The notes: generated by a model from the letters alone, not told the origin. A stretch of DNA of 64,000 nucleotides from Angomonas deanei (GCA_903995115.1 LR877155.1:436501-500500), one strand, 5' to 3'; shown: positions 43,247-55,131, counted from the first letter of the stretch. Translations and numbers: made by a program.

Positions 43247-43987
43247 ATGTCCATCTCTGTTCTATCCTCGACGCACCCGTACGAGGACGACGATGGCAAG
43301 CGGAGTGTCGTTCACTTTTGCCGGAATCCCATTCCATCGAAAAATAATAAACCGGTGACGGTAAACGTCAATTCAAACTGCGTTCGCTCCACTGAGGCGC
43401 AAACCGAAAAAAAGGAGACGATCACACCTTCTACTACGCTCACTCGTCACCCCAGTAACGAGAAAAACAGCAATGACAATAATAATAATAACACGAATAG
43501 TAATCATAATCGTATGACAGTGGAGGTTCAACTAGTCAGTTTACTAAATACCCCCATGGATGCCTCTTTTCAGTTTGCGTCCTCCGCCACCACTTGCGCC
43601 AGCACCGAGGACGACGAGGCCGACCCTCACACCGTCTACTATCACTTACCAGAACACCAAAAAGATCAATCAGAATCCATTCCCCCGCGGCGTGTGGACG
43701 AGGGCCGACTGGAGCGACGACTCAGCTGTCGTCACTTATTGCACATTCACCATAGTAAATTACTGTATAGTTTGGAGAATAATACAAAAGAGTCGGAAGG
43801 TTCGGTCGGGTCGTCCCTTCGGCGGCACTCCGAGGGAGGAAGCAAACCAAGTCACACTAGTCAAACCAATAATAATAATATTAAGAATCATAAAACGAAA
43901 AATAATATGAATCATACCCAATTGCTGTCCCTGGCGGGCTGCTCGAACGGCTCCGATGCGCCGCCTTTCATGAACTGGATGCCTTGA
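43247..43987 (+). CDS. Hypothetical protein, Ser/Asn-rich
   Basis: A 246-residue protein that I do not recognise. It is hydrophilic, with no signal peptide, membrane helix or known motif. Three parts are visible: an N-terminal Ser/Thr/Pro-rich region with an Asn run (about 78-90), a central acidic stretch (about 120-145) and a C-terminal part with basic patches (RRVDEGRLERRLSCRH, about 160-175), RRHSEGGSK and an Asn run, ending with PPFMNWMP. GC-rich codon use unlike the flanking spacers, and clean edges against poly-T/poly-A DNA, support it being coding. Several RxxS-type sites could be phosphorylated (inference). Confidence 0.6.
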   Translation: MSISVLSSTHPYEDDDGKRSVVHFCRNPIPSKNNKPVTVNVNSNCVRSTEAQTEKKETITPSTTLTRHPSNEKNSNDNNNNNTNSNHNRMTVEVQLVSLLNTPMDASFQFASSATTCASTEDDEADPHTVYYHLPEHQKDQSESIPPRRVDEGRLERRLSCRHLLHIHHSKLLYSLENNTKESEGSVGSSLRRHSEGGSKPSHTSQTNNNNIKNHKTKNNMNHTQLLSLAGCSNGSDAPPFMNWMP

Positions 43988-44927
43988 TGCCAATACCAAT
44001 AATTTAAAAAAAAAAAAAGAAAGAAAATAAAACAAACGTACTAATGATATGTATAAATAACAATAACCTCTTTTTTTTTTTTTAATGTTTTCATTTTATA
44101 TGGTTTAAACAGCAAGAAAAACACCTTTCACATTTTTCTTTGTTTCATGTTGTAATTGTGTCTACATGCTTTTTTTTTTCTTGCTTTTTTTTTTTTTTTC
44201 AGTTATTCCCAAAACATTTCTTTTTCTTGCTAAAAAAGATACGCATGTCGTGTCCGTCTTCCAGACAGAAATTATACGAATTACCAAAAAAAAAAAAAAA
44301 AACAACGCTAACAGATTTTTTTTTTTTAAAAAGCGCAATACAGACGAAATAAGTCGTATTCCTTTCGTTGTATTATCACTCCTGAAAAAGACAAAAAAAA
44401 AAAAAAAAAAAAAAATAGTTCAACGGAGAGTGATTCTGCATTTTCAATTTTGTTTTGCACACATTTGTATATATTTATTTCCCTTCACCAGTCTACTAAA
44501 CATTTATCAAAATATGACAGTACAGACTAGTTTGAGATCACCATGTCCACGAGGACAAAAAAAAGAGAAAAAAGAATGATAATAATACAAAAAGCAAAAA
44601 ACTATTTATATATATGAAAATCCTTCTCAATTTCTTTTCTCTTTTAAGGTTAATTTTTTTTGTTGTTATTATTATCTCTTTATGTTATTTATTTTATTCC
44701 CAATTATAAAAATAGACATTTGATTATTGACTGTTATTTTTTTTTTCTGTTTCTAGTTTTTATTACACCTTATTTGTCGTTTATTATTATTTCTCTCTTC
44801 TCTCTCTAAAAATTGATTTGGAGAGTCCATTTCTTTTTTTCTTTAATGAAGTGAAATATTCTGCACTTCAAAAAAAGAGAATACATCCATCAGAACAACA
44901 ACAACAACAAAAAAGTACCATTCGCCT
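43988..44927 (+). other. 0.94-kb AT-rich spacer
   Basis: Poly-T, poly-A and a (CAA)n leader at 44896-44911. Open frames here are translations of homopolymers. Nothing gene-like recognised. Confidence 0.5.
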
Positions 44928-46682
44928 ATGAAATCACTCCGTCAGAGGCCATGGTTGTCGTTCCTTTCTACTACCGTTACCCCTCACCGCAGGTCTACCA
45001 CTGCTCCTCCTGCTGTGGTCGATGACAGTTATGAGACCCCACTGCTACTCACGATGGAAACGATTCAAAAAGCGCAGATTAGCTTCTGCCCTCTCTGCTG
45101 TGAGCCTTTCAATGCGGCGGCCTCACACGTGGGGAAGCGGTCTCATGTCAGCATTAGTTTTGTGTACCAACACTTGTTAAAATTTAGGGCCCAGCCGAAT
45201 AACCGGATTCAACGGTCGCCGTCGTCGTTTGCGGGGGGCGCCCCCTCCCAGCGGAGTGGGACGCAGGACGTCATGGGTGACCGGCGGTGGGCGCCACTGT
45301 CGGTACGACGTGGGATGGAAACCTTATTGGTAGGGAAAAAGAATAAGAAGTCACACAGTAAAACTAAAAATAGCGGTTATAGGGGTAATTGTTACGTGGA
45401 ACATGCGGGCAGTCCGTTAAATTCATTTTTCAAAGCCTACGAGGCCAGTGACGAGTCCCTGCGGCGACGGGAGGAAATCGTTTCCTTGATACACTGGTTT
45501 ATGCGCAACCCCAGTCGAGACCCCCATCACGTCAACCTCCTCGCCTCGCTGGACGATCCGACCTTCTTTTTACCAAACATCATCAGCGGAACACAAGTAC
45601 TGAACCGCCAGATATTTCGGGACTTGTTACTGTTGTTACCGCAACCCTCCTTCAAGCCTGGTACGAGCGAGGATGACTTGGAAGGGGAGAAGGTGGTGTC
45701 CTGCCTGACAATGATGGTGACATCGGTGTATAACTGTGAATGTTTGTTTGACCTCTGTCGGTTGGAAGAGATTGTACCGGAGTCCGTGAAGAAACGGTTT
45801 TTTCAAACGAATAATAATAACAGTGTAGAAGCTGCTACTACGACTTCCCTTTCCCCGGACGACAATGGCGGGGAGGAGAATAGGGAAGACCATAACAACA
45901 ATAATGAAGAAACGATGGGGGACGCCCATTCTCAAGGAAAGGCCGATCTGGTTGGACCGCGAATGTTCAAGTCTAATTTTGTGAAGGCGTTGTTAGGGAC
46001 ACTACGGTGGTCAGTGGAGGAGTCGTCTGTCCCGCCTCCAAAGATATTTCAAAATAATAATAATAATAATAATAATAATATGAACGTGGCGTACAATGCG
46101 ACGTTGGCTTCTCATCTCGTGCAGCTCATCTTATCGGAGCTCATCTATCTCAATTTCAGCGAGCTAGCCGTGCGGTCGGAGTGGTGCCTGCAGGAGCTGC
46201 AAGAAGCGAACCAACAGCGGAGCCCCACCACCGTCGTGAAGGACCGCTACGACCACGAGCTGGAAAAGATACAAGAGTACATGGCCCTACTGGAGACGAT
46301 GCAGCGGAGCAAGACGACGCAGGTGATGTCGCCTCGGAGTAGAAAAGCGATGGACAGTGCGAGGAGTGAGGCGAACGAGTCCTTGAGTCTAGACCTGACG
46401 CGACGACGACGGCAGATCACACGCAGTGCAGCCTACTACACCAGCCAGAACCACTTGTACATGGCGCTCCCTTGCTTCGATGACGAAAACATCCAAAACA
46501 GCAAGAATAATAATAATCTTCAGAAAGAAAGACAAAAGTGGCGTCAGCAGAAAGTGTACACCTCTATCCCTTCTAAGCAGAATTATCAGCTAGGGGCGAG
46601 AGGGGAGTGGGAGATGCTGTCACAGCAGTTCACGGAGCCGGGTGAGGCCATGCACAAACCACGATTGCAGCGTGTCCTTTAA
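44928..46682 (+). CDS. Probable mitochondrial protein with one zinc finger
   Basis: A 584-residue protein. The N-terminus (MKSLRQRPWLSFLSTTVTPHRRS) is basic, hydroxylated and acid-free, like a mitochondrial presequence. Near residue 55 is a finger-like motif CPLCCEPFNAAASHVGKRSH, whose CxxCxxxF...HxxxKxH spacing recalls U1-type/C2H2 fingers. The rest is mainly helical with inserted Asn runs (about 380), and a charged helix near 440-470. No enzyme motif is seen. In kinetoplastids many such proteins belong to mitochondrial ribosomes, their assembly factors or RNA-processing complexes, so that is a reasonable but unproven guess. Codon use is like the GC-rich neighbours. Confidence 0.6.
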   Translation: MKSLRQRPWLSFLSTTVTPHRRSTTAPPAVVDDSYETPLLLTMETIQKAQISFCPLCCEPFNAAASHVGKRSHVSISFVYQHLLKFRAQPNNRIQRSPSSFAGGAPSQRSGTQDVMGDRRWAPLSVRRGMETLLVGKKNKKSHSKTKNSGYRGNCYVEHAGSPLNSFFKAYEASDESLRRREEIVSLIHWFMRNPSRDPHHVNLLASLDDPTFFLPNIISGTQVLNRQIFRDLLLLLPQPSFKPGTSEDDLEGEKVVSCLTMMVTSVYNCECLFDLCRLEEIVPESVKKRFFQTNNNNSVEAATTTSLSPDDNGGEENREDHNNNNEETMGDAHSQGKADLVGPRMFKSNFVKALLGTLRWSVEESSVPPPKIFQNNNNNNNNNMNVAYNATLASHLVQLILSELIYLNFSELAVRSEWCLQELQEANQQRSPTTVVKDRYDHELEKIQEYMALLETMQRSKTTQVMSPRSRKAMDSARSEANESLSLDLTRRRRQITRSAAYYTSQNHLYMALPCFDDENIQNSKNNNNLQKERQKWRQQKVYTSIPSKQNYQLGARGEWEMLSQQFTEPGEAMHKPRLQRVL

Positions 46683-46830
46683 ATATTCACAATTCCTTTT
46701 TTTTTTTAGTTTTAGCTGTTTGGAAACCCCCTCTTTTTTTTTTTTTCCTTCGGTCGACGATTGCGTTTTTATTTCTATCTCTTCCTCCCCTCCTTTTCAT
46801 AGTATATTCATTTCTTGAATCACACAAGTT

Positions 46831-47469
46831 ATGATCAAATACGTTTTATTAGTCAGCCGCCAAGGAAAGGTGCGTCTCTCCAAGTTTTATATCACGCTAC
46901 CCCCCAAGGAACAAAAACGGTTGATCAAAGAGGTCTGCGGCGTCACCCTGAAGCGGAGCTCCAAGCTATCCAACATTGTCGACCTCAATGGGGAGCGTTA
47001 CATTATTCGTCGTTACGCGTCCTTGTACTTTATCGCCTGTATCGAGACCGCCGGGGACAGCGTCGGTAACAATAACGCTGCCACGAGCGAGGTGGCCGCT
47101 GGAAAGAAGGCCAGTCTCACCAACGTGGACGACGGCGACAACACCGGCGGCGAGGAGGTCATCCGCAAGTTCGGCGACAATGAACTCATTTTAATAGAAA
47201 TCATTCACCACTTTGTCGAGGTGCTAGATCGTTATTTCGGAAACGTGTGCGAGTTAGATCTCATCTTCAACTTTCACCGAGCCTACTTTATCTTGGACGA
47301 GGTGCTCCTTGCGGGGGAGCTGCAGGACAGCAGCAAGAATGCGATTATTAACTCGATCAAGTCGATGGATGCCACCGCCGATCAAAGTGAGGAGGCGATG
47401 GCGACGACGGAGCAACAAGTCATGCATGCCATTAAGAACACGTTCGTCCCCGGCGCAAACCAACAATAA
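46831..47469 (+). CDS. AP-1 clathrin adaptor complex, sigma subunit
   Basis: The small (sigma) chain of the AP-1 adaptor, which sorts cargo at the trans-Golgi/endosomes. It begins MIKYVLLVSRQGKVRLSKFY (family start MxxFxLLxSRQGKxRLxKWY), then RRYASLYFIACIE, and NELILIEIIHHFVEVLDRYFGNVCELDLIFNFHRAYFILDEVLLAGE, which fits AP-1 sigma better than AP-2, AP-3 or AP-4. An insert of about 40 Gly/Ala/Asn/Asp residues (about 74-112) interrupts the longin-fold domain between IACIE and the NELILIE helix, raising the length to 212 versus about 155-165 in other eukaryotes. It is the last gene of the plus-strand cluster. Confidence 0.92.
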   Translation: MIKYVLLVSRQGKVRLSKFYITLPPKEQKRLIKEVCGVTLKRSSKLSNIVDLNGERYIIRRYASLYFIACIETAGDSVGNNNAATSEVAAGKKASLTNVDDGDNTGGEEVIRKFGDNELILIEIIHHFVEVLDRYFGNVCELDLIFNFHRAYFILDEVLLAGELQDSSKNAIINSIKSMDATADQSEEAMATTEQQVMHAIKNTFVPGANQQ

Positions 47470-48017
47470 TAAAAGGTAGAGGGGGGAATGAGTATTGTAT
47501 TTTTAAAGAGAAGAATCATGTTTATACCACTTTCTATATAGCGACCCAATTTTTGTTTCTGAAAACAGTGTTTTTGTGTCTCTGGCGTTTCTTTTCCTTC
47601 TTTGTTTTTTGTCGTATGGTTTCTTCTCTCTTTTTCCTTTTTCTGTTAGGGGTTCTTTCGTGGGCGGGGTTAGGGGTGGCTGCGCTTCGGTCCAGGGTGA
47701 GGGTCCTCTTCGCGGGGGTTAGGGCGGCTCCTATGGGCGGTGCCCCGCTCCGTAGGGGGGTTAAGGATTGGCCCATGGGCGGAGGGCCATGCGGCGCGGG
47801 GCAGGGGGATGTTCCGTTTTCCATTACCCCTTGCGCAAAATGGGATGAAAGAGGGAGAGAAAGAAGGCCGATAGAAAGAGCCGAGGGACACGCAACAAAC
47901 GGAGTATTTCAACGATCTAGTTTTTTTTTTTTTAATAATCTGTTTTTTTTTTTTTTTTTGACGATAGTTTCACTATGTTTCATTTCATTATTATAAATGT
48001 TTCTATTTTTCTTATAT
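47470..48017 (+). promoter_or_regulatory. Convergent strand-switch region (transcription termination zone)
   Basis: All genes to the left are on the plus strand and all to the right on the minus strand. In kinetoplastids such convergent switches are where two polycistronic RNA polymerase II units end. The region holds a G-rich island (47646-47812) between poly-T stretches. No tRNA or other RNA polymerase III gene, which often sits in such places, is recognised. Confidence 0.75.
47646..47812 (+). repeat. G-rich island with TTAGGG words and G-quadruplex potential
   Basis: Three exact TTAGGG words (47646-47651, 47670-47675, 47719-47724), plus GGGGGGTTAAGG near 47755, sit among many GGG or longer runs on the plus strand. 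GC content is far above the flanks. TTAGGG is the kinetoplastid telomere repeat. The repeated ATGGGCGG (47733 and 47775) suggests local duplication. Open frames through the island have no coding character. Confidence 0.75.
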
Positions 48018-51000
48018 TTACATGGCGATACCTTCCGCAATGCGTTGGTAATGGTCATACAGCACTGTTCGATAGTTCTGTCGCGCCTCATGGATGCGCT
48101 TACGCATGTAATCGGCGGCCGTCACCTCATCCTTGTCGAGTGCGAGACGCTCTGCGAGGTCCTTGATCGTTTTCTTTGGCTTGAAACATGGCAGACCGCT
48201 GCGTAACATCAGCTCTACCAAAAGACAAATCTCCCGACCGTACTGGCGGACGGCGAGGTAGATGCGGTTGACCAACACCTTGAAGTAGACGTAGTTATCC
48301 TCGTCCACGAGTGCCTTCGACAGCGCCTTGGAGCTGTGCAGCAGCTTGGAGTCACTCCCAACGTCCTTTCCGATGAGTTGCACCATTTCTGTGGTGAGCT
48401 TAAACGGGGAACTCTCAAAGTTCATATCCCCACCAGGCGAGGTATCGAAGAGAAAGCCAAAGTCAATGTGGACCAAGTTGCCTTTATTGTCAATCATAAT
48501 ATTACCGTTATGCCGATCCTTTATGTTCAGAATGAACGACACGATGGAGTACGCGGCTGTACTTTGGATAAAGTTGGCTCTTGCTCGCTTGAACCCGACG
48601 CTCTCTGGATGGCCGAAGGTCTGCACAAAGAACTCTGCCAAGTTGGTCTCTACTAACTTTCCAATTTCGTTTCGACTCTGTGCGTTGGGGACACACTCAA
48701 TGATGCCACTTTCCCTGCCGGTGGTGACCACGCGGTAGGGATACAGGTAGGAGGGCACCCCGACCGAGTCGAGCACGCGGCGGAAGAGTTCCATCAGCTG
48801 CAAGGACAGCTGATCCTGTCGACAGTCGTCTCCCATCTTGAAAATGCAACCTTTCACAACCGGCACGATTTGCTGTTCCTCTTCTGTCATCTCCGGCGGC
48901 GTGCGGCGGTCCTCCGGTTCTCGTGGGACACACTTGAATTGGACCAAAATGGGACACTTTGCCGCCGACTGCATCGCACCCGCCGTATGAGGGATCACAT
49001 CCGTGATGCGGAAGCCAATGTCGGTGGGGAGGTAGACATGCGCCTGGGCGGGGCCGTCGTGGAACTCGTCGTCGCGGAGGCGCTGACGGAGGTTGGGCTT
49101 ACGGAGCGGCTTGTCAAACTTCATGAGCTCACCCGAGAGGGAGGTGACCAAGTCGGTGAAGGCGAACTCGGATTGGTAGAAGAGCAATTCGTCTGGGGTC
49201 ATGCGACTCTTGATGCGCTCCTCCAGGTGGGAGCACCGCTTGGCCAGCTCGTTCGTCCCCTCCCCTTCCGTCTGCAGCGCCCACAACAGCTGGTGGCAGA
49301 ACATGGTGCTCTTATGACTGGTGCGGTACAGGAAGTCTTCAATGTCTCCACTCTCATCCGTCGCCAACACTTGCAACAGCTGTGGGAGGTAAAAGATGAG
49401 ATACTCACTCTTCTGGGAGAGCAGACTGCGGATGGCGTACTTGGGGATACCGTTAAAGTGCACATAGCGCTTGTCTAGCAGACGTAGCGCCTGGACGATG
49501 GAACAGTTGGTGAAGAGGTGCAGGTGCGGGGCACCGCGGGCGAGCACTTCTTCGGTCAGATACAGATCCACCGCACCTGGGATATCGGCAAAGATGGACG
49601 GCGTCTTGACCACGGCCTCGGAAACTAATTCGCGGACGGCCTTGACGGCAGGGAACCGTGACACCAGCGCAATCGCCACGGCGGGGTCGTTCTCCGTCGC
49701 GGACTGCACGTGAGAGGCCCATGAGCCGACCGGAGACATTTGCGGTATCTCCAGGGTGCGGCGGGGGTTCTGCCAGACACGGATACGGAGCAGCTCGTGC
49801 TCGACCAAGGTGCGGAGGAGGGCGAGGATGCCGGACATTTGAGACTGCACCTTATTCTGTGCCGCAATGGACTCCTGCGTGCGGTTGGCCACCGGGAAGT
49901 AAAGGTCAGCAAACCCCAGCGTGCTGCGTCGGACCGAGTTGTGCTCGTCGCGCAGGACGTGGATCAGCTCCGTCAGCATGTTCACCTGCTGTAACGCCAG
50001 CGTCGGCTGACGGGCAAAGTACCACCGCGGGGGGTCCTGCCGGAACCAGCGGAGGAGACACGTGTACAGCCGCTGGCGCAACACCCCCAGGGAGGTGTAA
50101 GGCACCGAGAGGGGCAGACGCGCACGGGAGCGACGGCCGTTATTCAGCTGGATAGCACGACAGACGTGCAGGAGGAAGGAGCTCGCCCGCATCGTCTCCG
50201 CGAAGGAGCTGTCCTTGAGCGACCACTGTTCCGGCACCGCCACCATACGGGAGGCGAGCTCGTAGAGGTAGCGAAGGTGGACCGAGTCTTGGCTGCTGGC
50301 ACATCCGGGGTTGACGTACTCCTCGGCGAGGAAGGCAATGACGAGACTGTGAGGGGAGTGCACGTCGTAGTCCCTGGGGTATGTGTTCTCAATGCGCCGC
50401 GCCCCAGAGAAGTCGCCGGACTGCACTTGGTCGGCCTGCGAGGGCTGGAGCCCATCAAAGAGGCCCAGCTTGTGTGCAATGGTGAACTCCACTCCCTCTA
50501 CAATCTGCTGCAACATCCAGAGGGAGTACCGCTCCCGGTCGGGGGAGAGGAACCAGCGCCAGCTCTGCACCGCGCGCTGGATGTAATCCTTGTGGAAGAG
50601 GATCAGCGGGGCCTGCACGACGTAGCGCAACAGCTTCACTGAAATGGAGGGACTGGTGAGGTTCGTGGTGAGGAGGGCGACCGCCGACCCGAGGGCGGAC
50701 TCAAACTCAAATAACTGACCACGTGGCACGTCGTCCTGGGCGACCTCACTGTCCATTTGCTTCACCAACTCTTTTCCACTCTGCACGCTGTCGGACCCCT
50801 CCACCGCCTGCCACAGCCGACGAAGACGGATACGGAAGTGGTTCACGGTGGAGATGGTGGCCTTGCTGCGACCGAAGCGGACGGCCGTCAGCAGCTGCGA
50901 TAGGATGCGCTCCTCCACACTGGCGAAGGACTCCAGTCGTAGCGCCGACAGCACCTGACCCTGTGCACCACTGAACTTCACGAGCGCCCCGGCGTAGCTC

Positions 51001-54000
51001 GCCTTGCTGGGCTCACTGAGGGAGAGCACGCCGCTACCGGACTGCTCCGACTGCCGCTCCTCATCGTACGGTTGAGCTGCCAGGGAGGCCAGGCGGGTCC
51101 CCATCAGCGGTGAGCTCGTGCCACCCTTCACCGTCTCCTGATAAAGGACGAAGCGTGTGGCGAGGGAGAAGAGCTCCACCGGGGCCGCCTGACGGCCATG
51201 CACGACCCACGACTCCGCTAGCTGGACCATCTCCTGCAGGTGCATCTGTCGCTCAATGCTGTCGCGGTCGGGGCTGATGGCGGGAGTCTCCTGATAGTGT
51301 AACCGGAGACATAGTCGCTCCAAATCGGCGTCGGTGCCACCGTCGACGAGGTCAATGACTGTCCAGAGCAGTGGTAGCTCCCCTGCGTAGACGGAGTAGG
51401 CGGGAAAGGAGGTGATGACCATCTCTAGCATGAGTCGCGCCGCCTGCCGCACAGAGTCAATCGAGAAGCTGAACATGAGCAGCAGCTGGTGGATGTCCTT
51501 CGCCACGAGGCGAGGGGCGAGGCCAGGGGGAAGCGTCAGTAGCGATGTCATGTACTGCGCACACACCGCCCCGACCACTTCCAGCAGCACATTCTTCACC
51601 TGTGGACTGGCGACGAACTCACGGATCTCAAAATGGTTGTACACGGTCAAGTTCGCAATCGATCCAGACGACGCCCGGAGCAGCTCCAGCTCGGCGAGGG
51701 CCTGTACAAGGTACAACTCACTGGTATTTAACTTCTTGAGCCACTTCTTGCAACGGCTGCTACTGTGCAGCTCTAGCAACTCCGTGGAGGCGTGCTCCGC
51801 CGCCCCCTTGAAGAGCCGTGACAGATGAGAGGAGATGGCGTGATGGAATATTCCTTTCCTCGACGTCGGGTCTCCTCGAATATCGGCGTACCGCAGGAGG
51901 ACGACAATGTCTGCCAGCGCCTGGTGCATCTCGGAGGAACACATGCGCAGGAGCGGTGGGGCGGACGTGGCGAGCAGTCGAATTTGCTTTGCCTCTCGCT
52001 CCGTTAACAAGGTACTCTCTCCTTTTACAATGGTACCCTCATCCTTCTTGGTTTCGGTGCTCTCCGCTGTCGCATTGTGGCTGGCGGCCTGTCCTTTTGC
52101 CACCATCAGCTTTTGCGTCGAAATATCGAGCGCCTCTTTCGCGAAGCCGTAAAAACTAATCATCAACCAGAAACTGCGGAACAGGTTGGAGATTTCTTCC
52201 TTTTCGTAGTGGAAACTCAGCTTGCTGGGTTGGAAGTAGTAGTGCACAATGTACTGATCGCTCATGTCCTCGGCGAGGAGGTGGGCCCCGTACTCGACGT
52301 GGTGCTGCAGGTGGCCAACGTGGTGGATGGGAAAGAGGGAGTTGAGCTGAAACAGCAGACACAGGGAGGGCAGCAAGGGACTGATGCAGGCTTTTGCCAA
52401 CGGGGACATCCCCACCGGTGCCGTCGACCCATCCGCCGGACGTGTGCCGCCCGACTTCTTTTGGTAGATGATGCCGCTGCCGGGGAAACAAATGTTCAAC
52501 ACGCACTTGAGAGCGGTTTTGGTCAAAAGCCGGATACTTTCCCCTTCACGGTTGAGCACCCGCACATACCGGTGCCGTTCTTTTTTTAAGCTGACTGTCC
52601 CCGCTGCTGCCGGACCCCTCCGGACTTTTTGCCGGAACATAGTCTAGCGCGTCCTTGGCGATACTAATAATGCGCTCGTGCACTCGGACAATCAACTTGT
52701 AAAAACCTTCCGCCGCCACCCGCATCGTGCTGGAGGGGATGCTTTCACGCCGGAAGACATCGCTGAGGGTCTCGCTCTTACTCTTCAGTAGAATTTCTCG
52801 CAGGGAGTCCTCGTAGTTGTCGCAGAGTAGCTGACCGAAGCGGGCGAGGTCGCGCAGACCGACCAGGTTCAGGATGGAGTAACGCTGAGGGACCACAATC
52901 TCGGAAAGAATGTTGAGGCAGATGGATAGTCGATAGGTATTCGTGGCATTGTCCTCCGCCATTTTTTTATTATTTTTGGGGTTGGCTGGTGCCTCTCCCT
53001 CTTCCTCTACCGTCGGTTCCACTGCCTGATCGCGCGCCATAAAGCTACTCTTGCTGGTGAGCTGCACCACCGTGTCCATCACCTCCGAGGAGGCGAAGGA
53101 GACGAGATGGGGGTCGGCGATACTCAAGTTCTCAATGCATAGCGCCGTGAGCGCGTCCTCCAGTTGGGAGCTCGTGTTGCTCTTCCGCTGATTCTCCTCC
53201 TCGTCGTTTTGCTTCTCGTTCGTATTCAGGTCGGTGGTGTTGCGGTGTACAATGGTGTTGATCAGTTCCCGCAACAGCTGCTCCATGCGATGGTAATAGT
53301 GATTGGAGAAGACTGCCAACGGTGCCTCGCCGGACTTGCTGTCCTCTGTTTCCGTATCTTCTTCCTCCTCCAGCAGACCCGCGGCGTGGTTAAGAAACTG
53401 GTTGGAAGGGGCGATGGAGAGAGCCTGGGCGCAGTACTCCGACAGACTAGCCCGCAGGTGACCCGCCGCCGCGTCCTTGAGGGGCAGCACCTTCATGACA
53501 CTGGTGGGGAGCAGCAGGAAGTTGACAATATTCGCTGCCATCTTCACCCGTAAGGATTCCTCCTCCTCGGAGGGGAAGTAATAGCGGACGGCGGGGTCTT
53601 CGTTCGTCGCGTCGGCCCCACCACTCGCCTGCTGTTCCGCCAGTTGCTGTTTCTTGCTCGTCATGGCATAGTAACACCGCAGCCGCTCCACCTCGGTACG
53701 CAGGAGGTTCACCACCACTGTTTTTAAATTCTGCGCGTAGAGGTGGGACAGTTTCTTTGACTTGGACTTTCCGTCCGCGGCGTGTGCTCCGTCCACTTCC
53801 ACATTCTGGGGACTGGGGGAGGCGGTGATGAACCCTTCCGCCTCCTTCGAGGGGCTACTCTCGGGGTCGGTCCACATCACCGTCGCCGTCTGCAGTGCCC
53901 CCCACACCGTCTCGATCAGCTCATCTCCCTCGACAAAGTCGGGGAGTGCCTTCCCACTCGCACAGTCGCCGCGGATGTACGCCTTCGCGAGCTCCTGGTA

Positions 54001-55131
54001 CTGTCGGATCAACAACAAGAGGGTGGAGGAGACCACCCTGGCGTGGAGCACCTCTCGCTGGAACAGACCTTTGCGGACATAGTCCGGCTGGATAATGGCA
54101 GTTACCCAGCTGTTTGCCCGCTCGTAGTCCACCACGAGGGAGCAGCTGAGGCCCTCTAGCAGAAGGCACAGCAGCCGCTTGTACAGCACTTCACGCCGCT
54201 GGGGGGAGGCGGCAAAGTCGTCGGCGAGGTCGTGGAGGTGCTGCACCAGGGCGTGTCCCATGTGGACGGGATCTTTCCGGTGTGTGAGGGAGAGCCCCTC
54301 CAGCACCCCAATCGCCACGGGACTCTTCACACAGGCGTCGAGGTCCTCTGGAATGCTCTCCAGCAGCACGGGGTCCACCACCCGGTGTTCGAGGCCGACC
54401 CCGACCTCCTCCGCCTCGCCGTCCTTCTTCTCCGTGAGCCGCGGGGCACTCCGCAGCTTGAGGGTGCAGGCCGTCAGCGTGGCCACAAAACCGCTCACAT
54501 CCACCCCCGCCGAGAAGGTGAGGGTCGGTAGGTTTTTCAGGAAGTCCATCACCAGTTTACTGAGGTGGTTGAAAAACTCCTTGGTGTGCTGCGCCGGTAC
54601 GTCCTTCACCCCCACGGCGAGCGCCATGAGGCCGAGGATGCCCACCGCGTCCTTGTGCGTCACCGTCGCCGCCGACTGGGCGGAGAGTCGCTCGAGGTTA
54701 GACGTCCGGAAGAGCTGCTTCACGCGTGGGTGATCAAAGAGGTCCTGCGGTGTATCCTGCCTCGCGTCCTTCTCCCCACCGAGAGAGTGGACGAGGGTCC
54801 GCCGCCCGGCCCCGCTCCCGGCATCCTTGCCGAACAGTAGCCGCACGGCGGTGGCGGTACTCGTGGCGAACAGTTTTTCCTTACCGCTATTACAATGGTG
54901 GTTACTAAAATCATTGTACGAGGCTTCAGAATAATCGGTGTCGCTGTCGTTGACGTCGGAGGCGGGGTCTTCGTCGGCCTCTCCATTCAGTAAAGCTACG
55001 TGCGTGGTGTTGTTCTCGTTCGACCCGTGGACCCCTTCACTGTACTGTCGACGCAATATGTGCCCCAAACCGGCCGCCATCGCCAGCGTGGCCGTGGACT
55101 TCATCCATGAGGGAAAAATAATGTCTTCCAT
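48018..55131 (-). CDS. Phosphatidylinositol 4-kinase alpha (type III), one frame break
   Basis: Makes PI4P, mainly at the plasma membrane. The C-terminal catalytic domain is clear: CRQDQLSLQLMELFRRVL, DRHNGNIMID (catalytic loop) and HIDFGFLFDTSPGGDMNFE (activation loop), ending in the family-type YDHYQ tail. Upstream is a lipid-kinase accessory/helical region and more than 1,500 residues of helical repeats, as in Stt4/PI4KA. The start at 55131 (MEDIIFPSWMKSTATL) avoids a hydrophobic translation of leader DNA. Two frames, 55131-52546 and 52640-48018, overlap; the first ends with SQLKKRTAP and the second continues LKKERHRYVRVLNREGES. The switch lies at a run of seven identical bases (52581-52587), where one base fewer restores one frame of about 2,370 residues. 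Human PI4KA is about 2,100, so a single gene is expected. Confidence 0.87.

Noticed and set aside
44140-44579. Small open frames before the mitochondrial zinc-finger gene
   Set aside because: They depend on poly-T and poly-A runs and have no codon bias like that of the neighbouring genes.
47553-47996. 147-codon frame across the strand-switch region
   Set aside because: Its ends translate poly-T spacer and its middle translates the G-rich island; no coding character.
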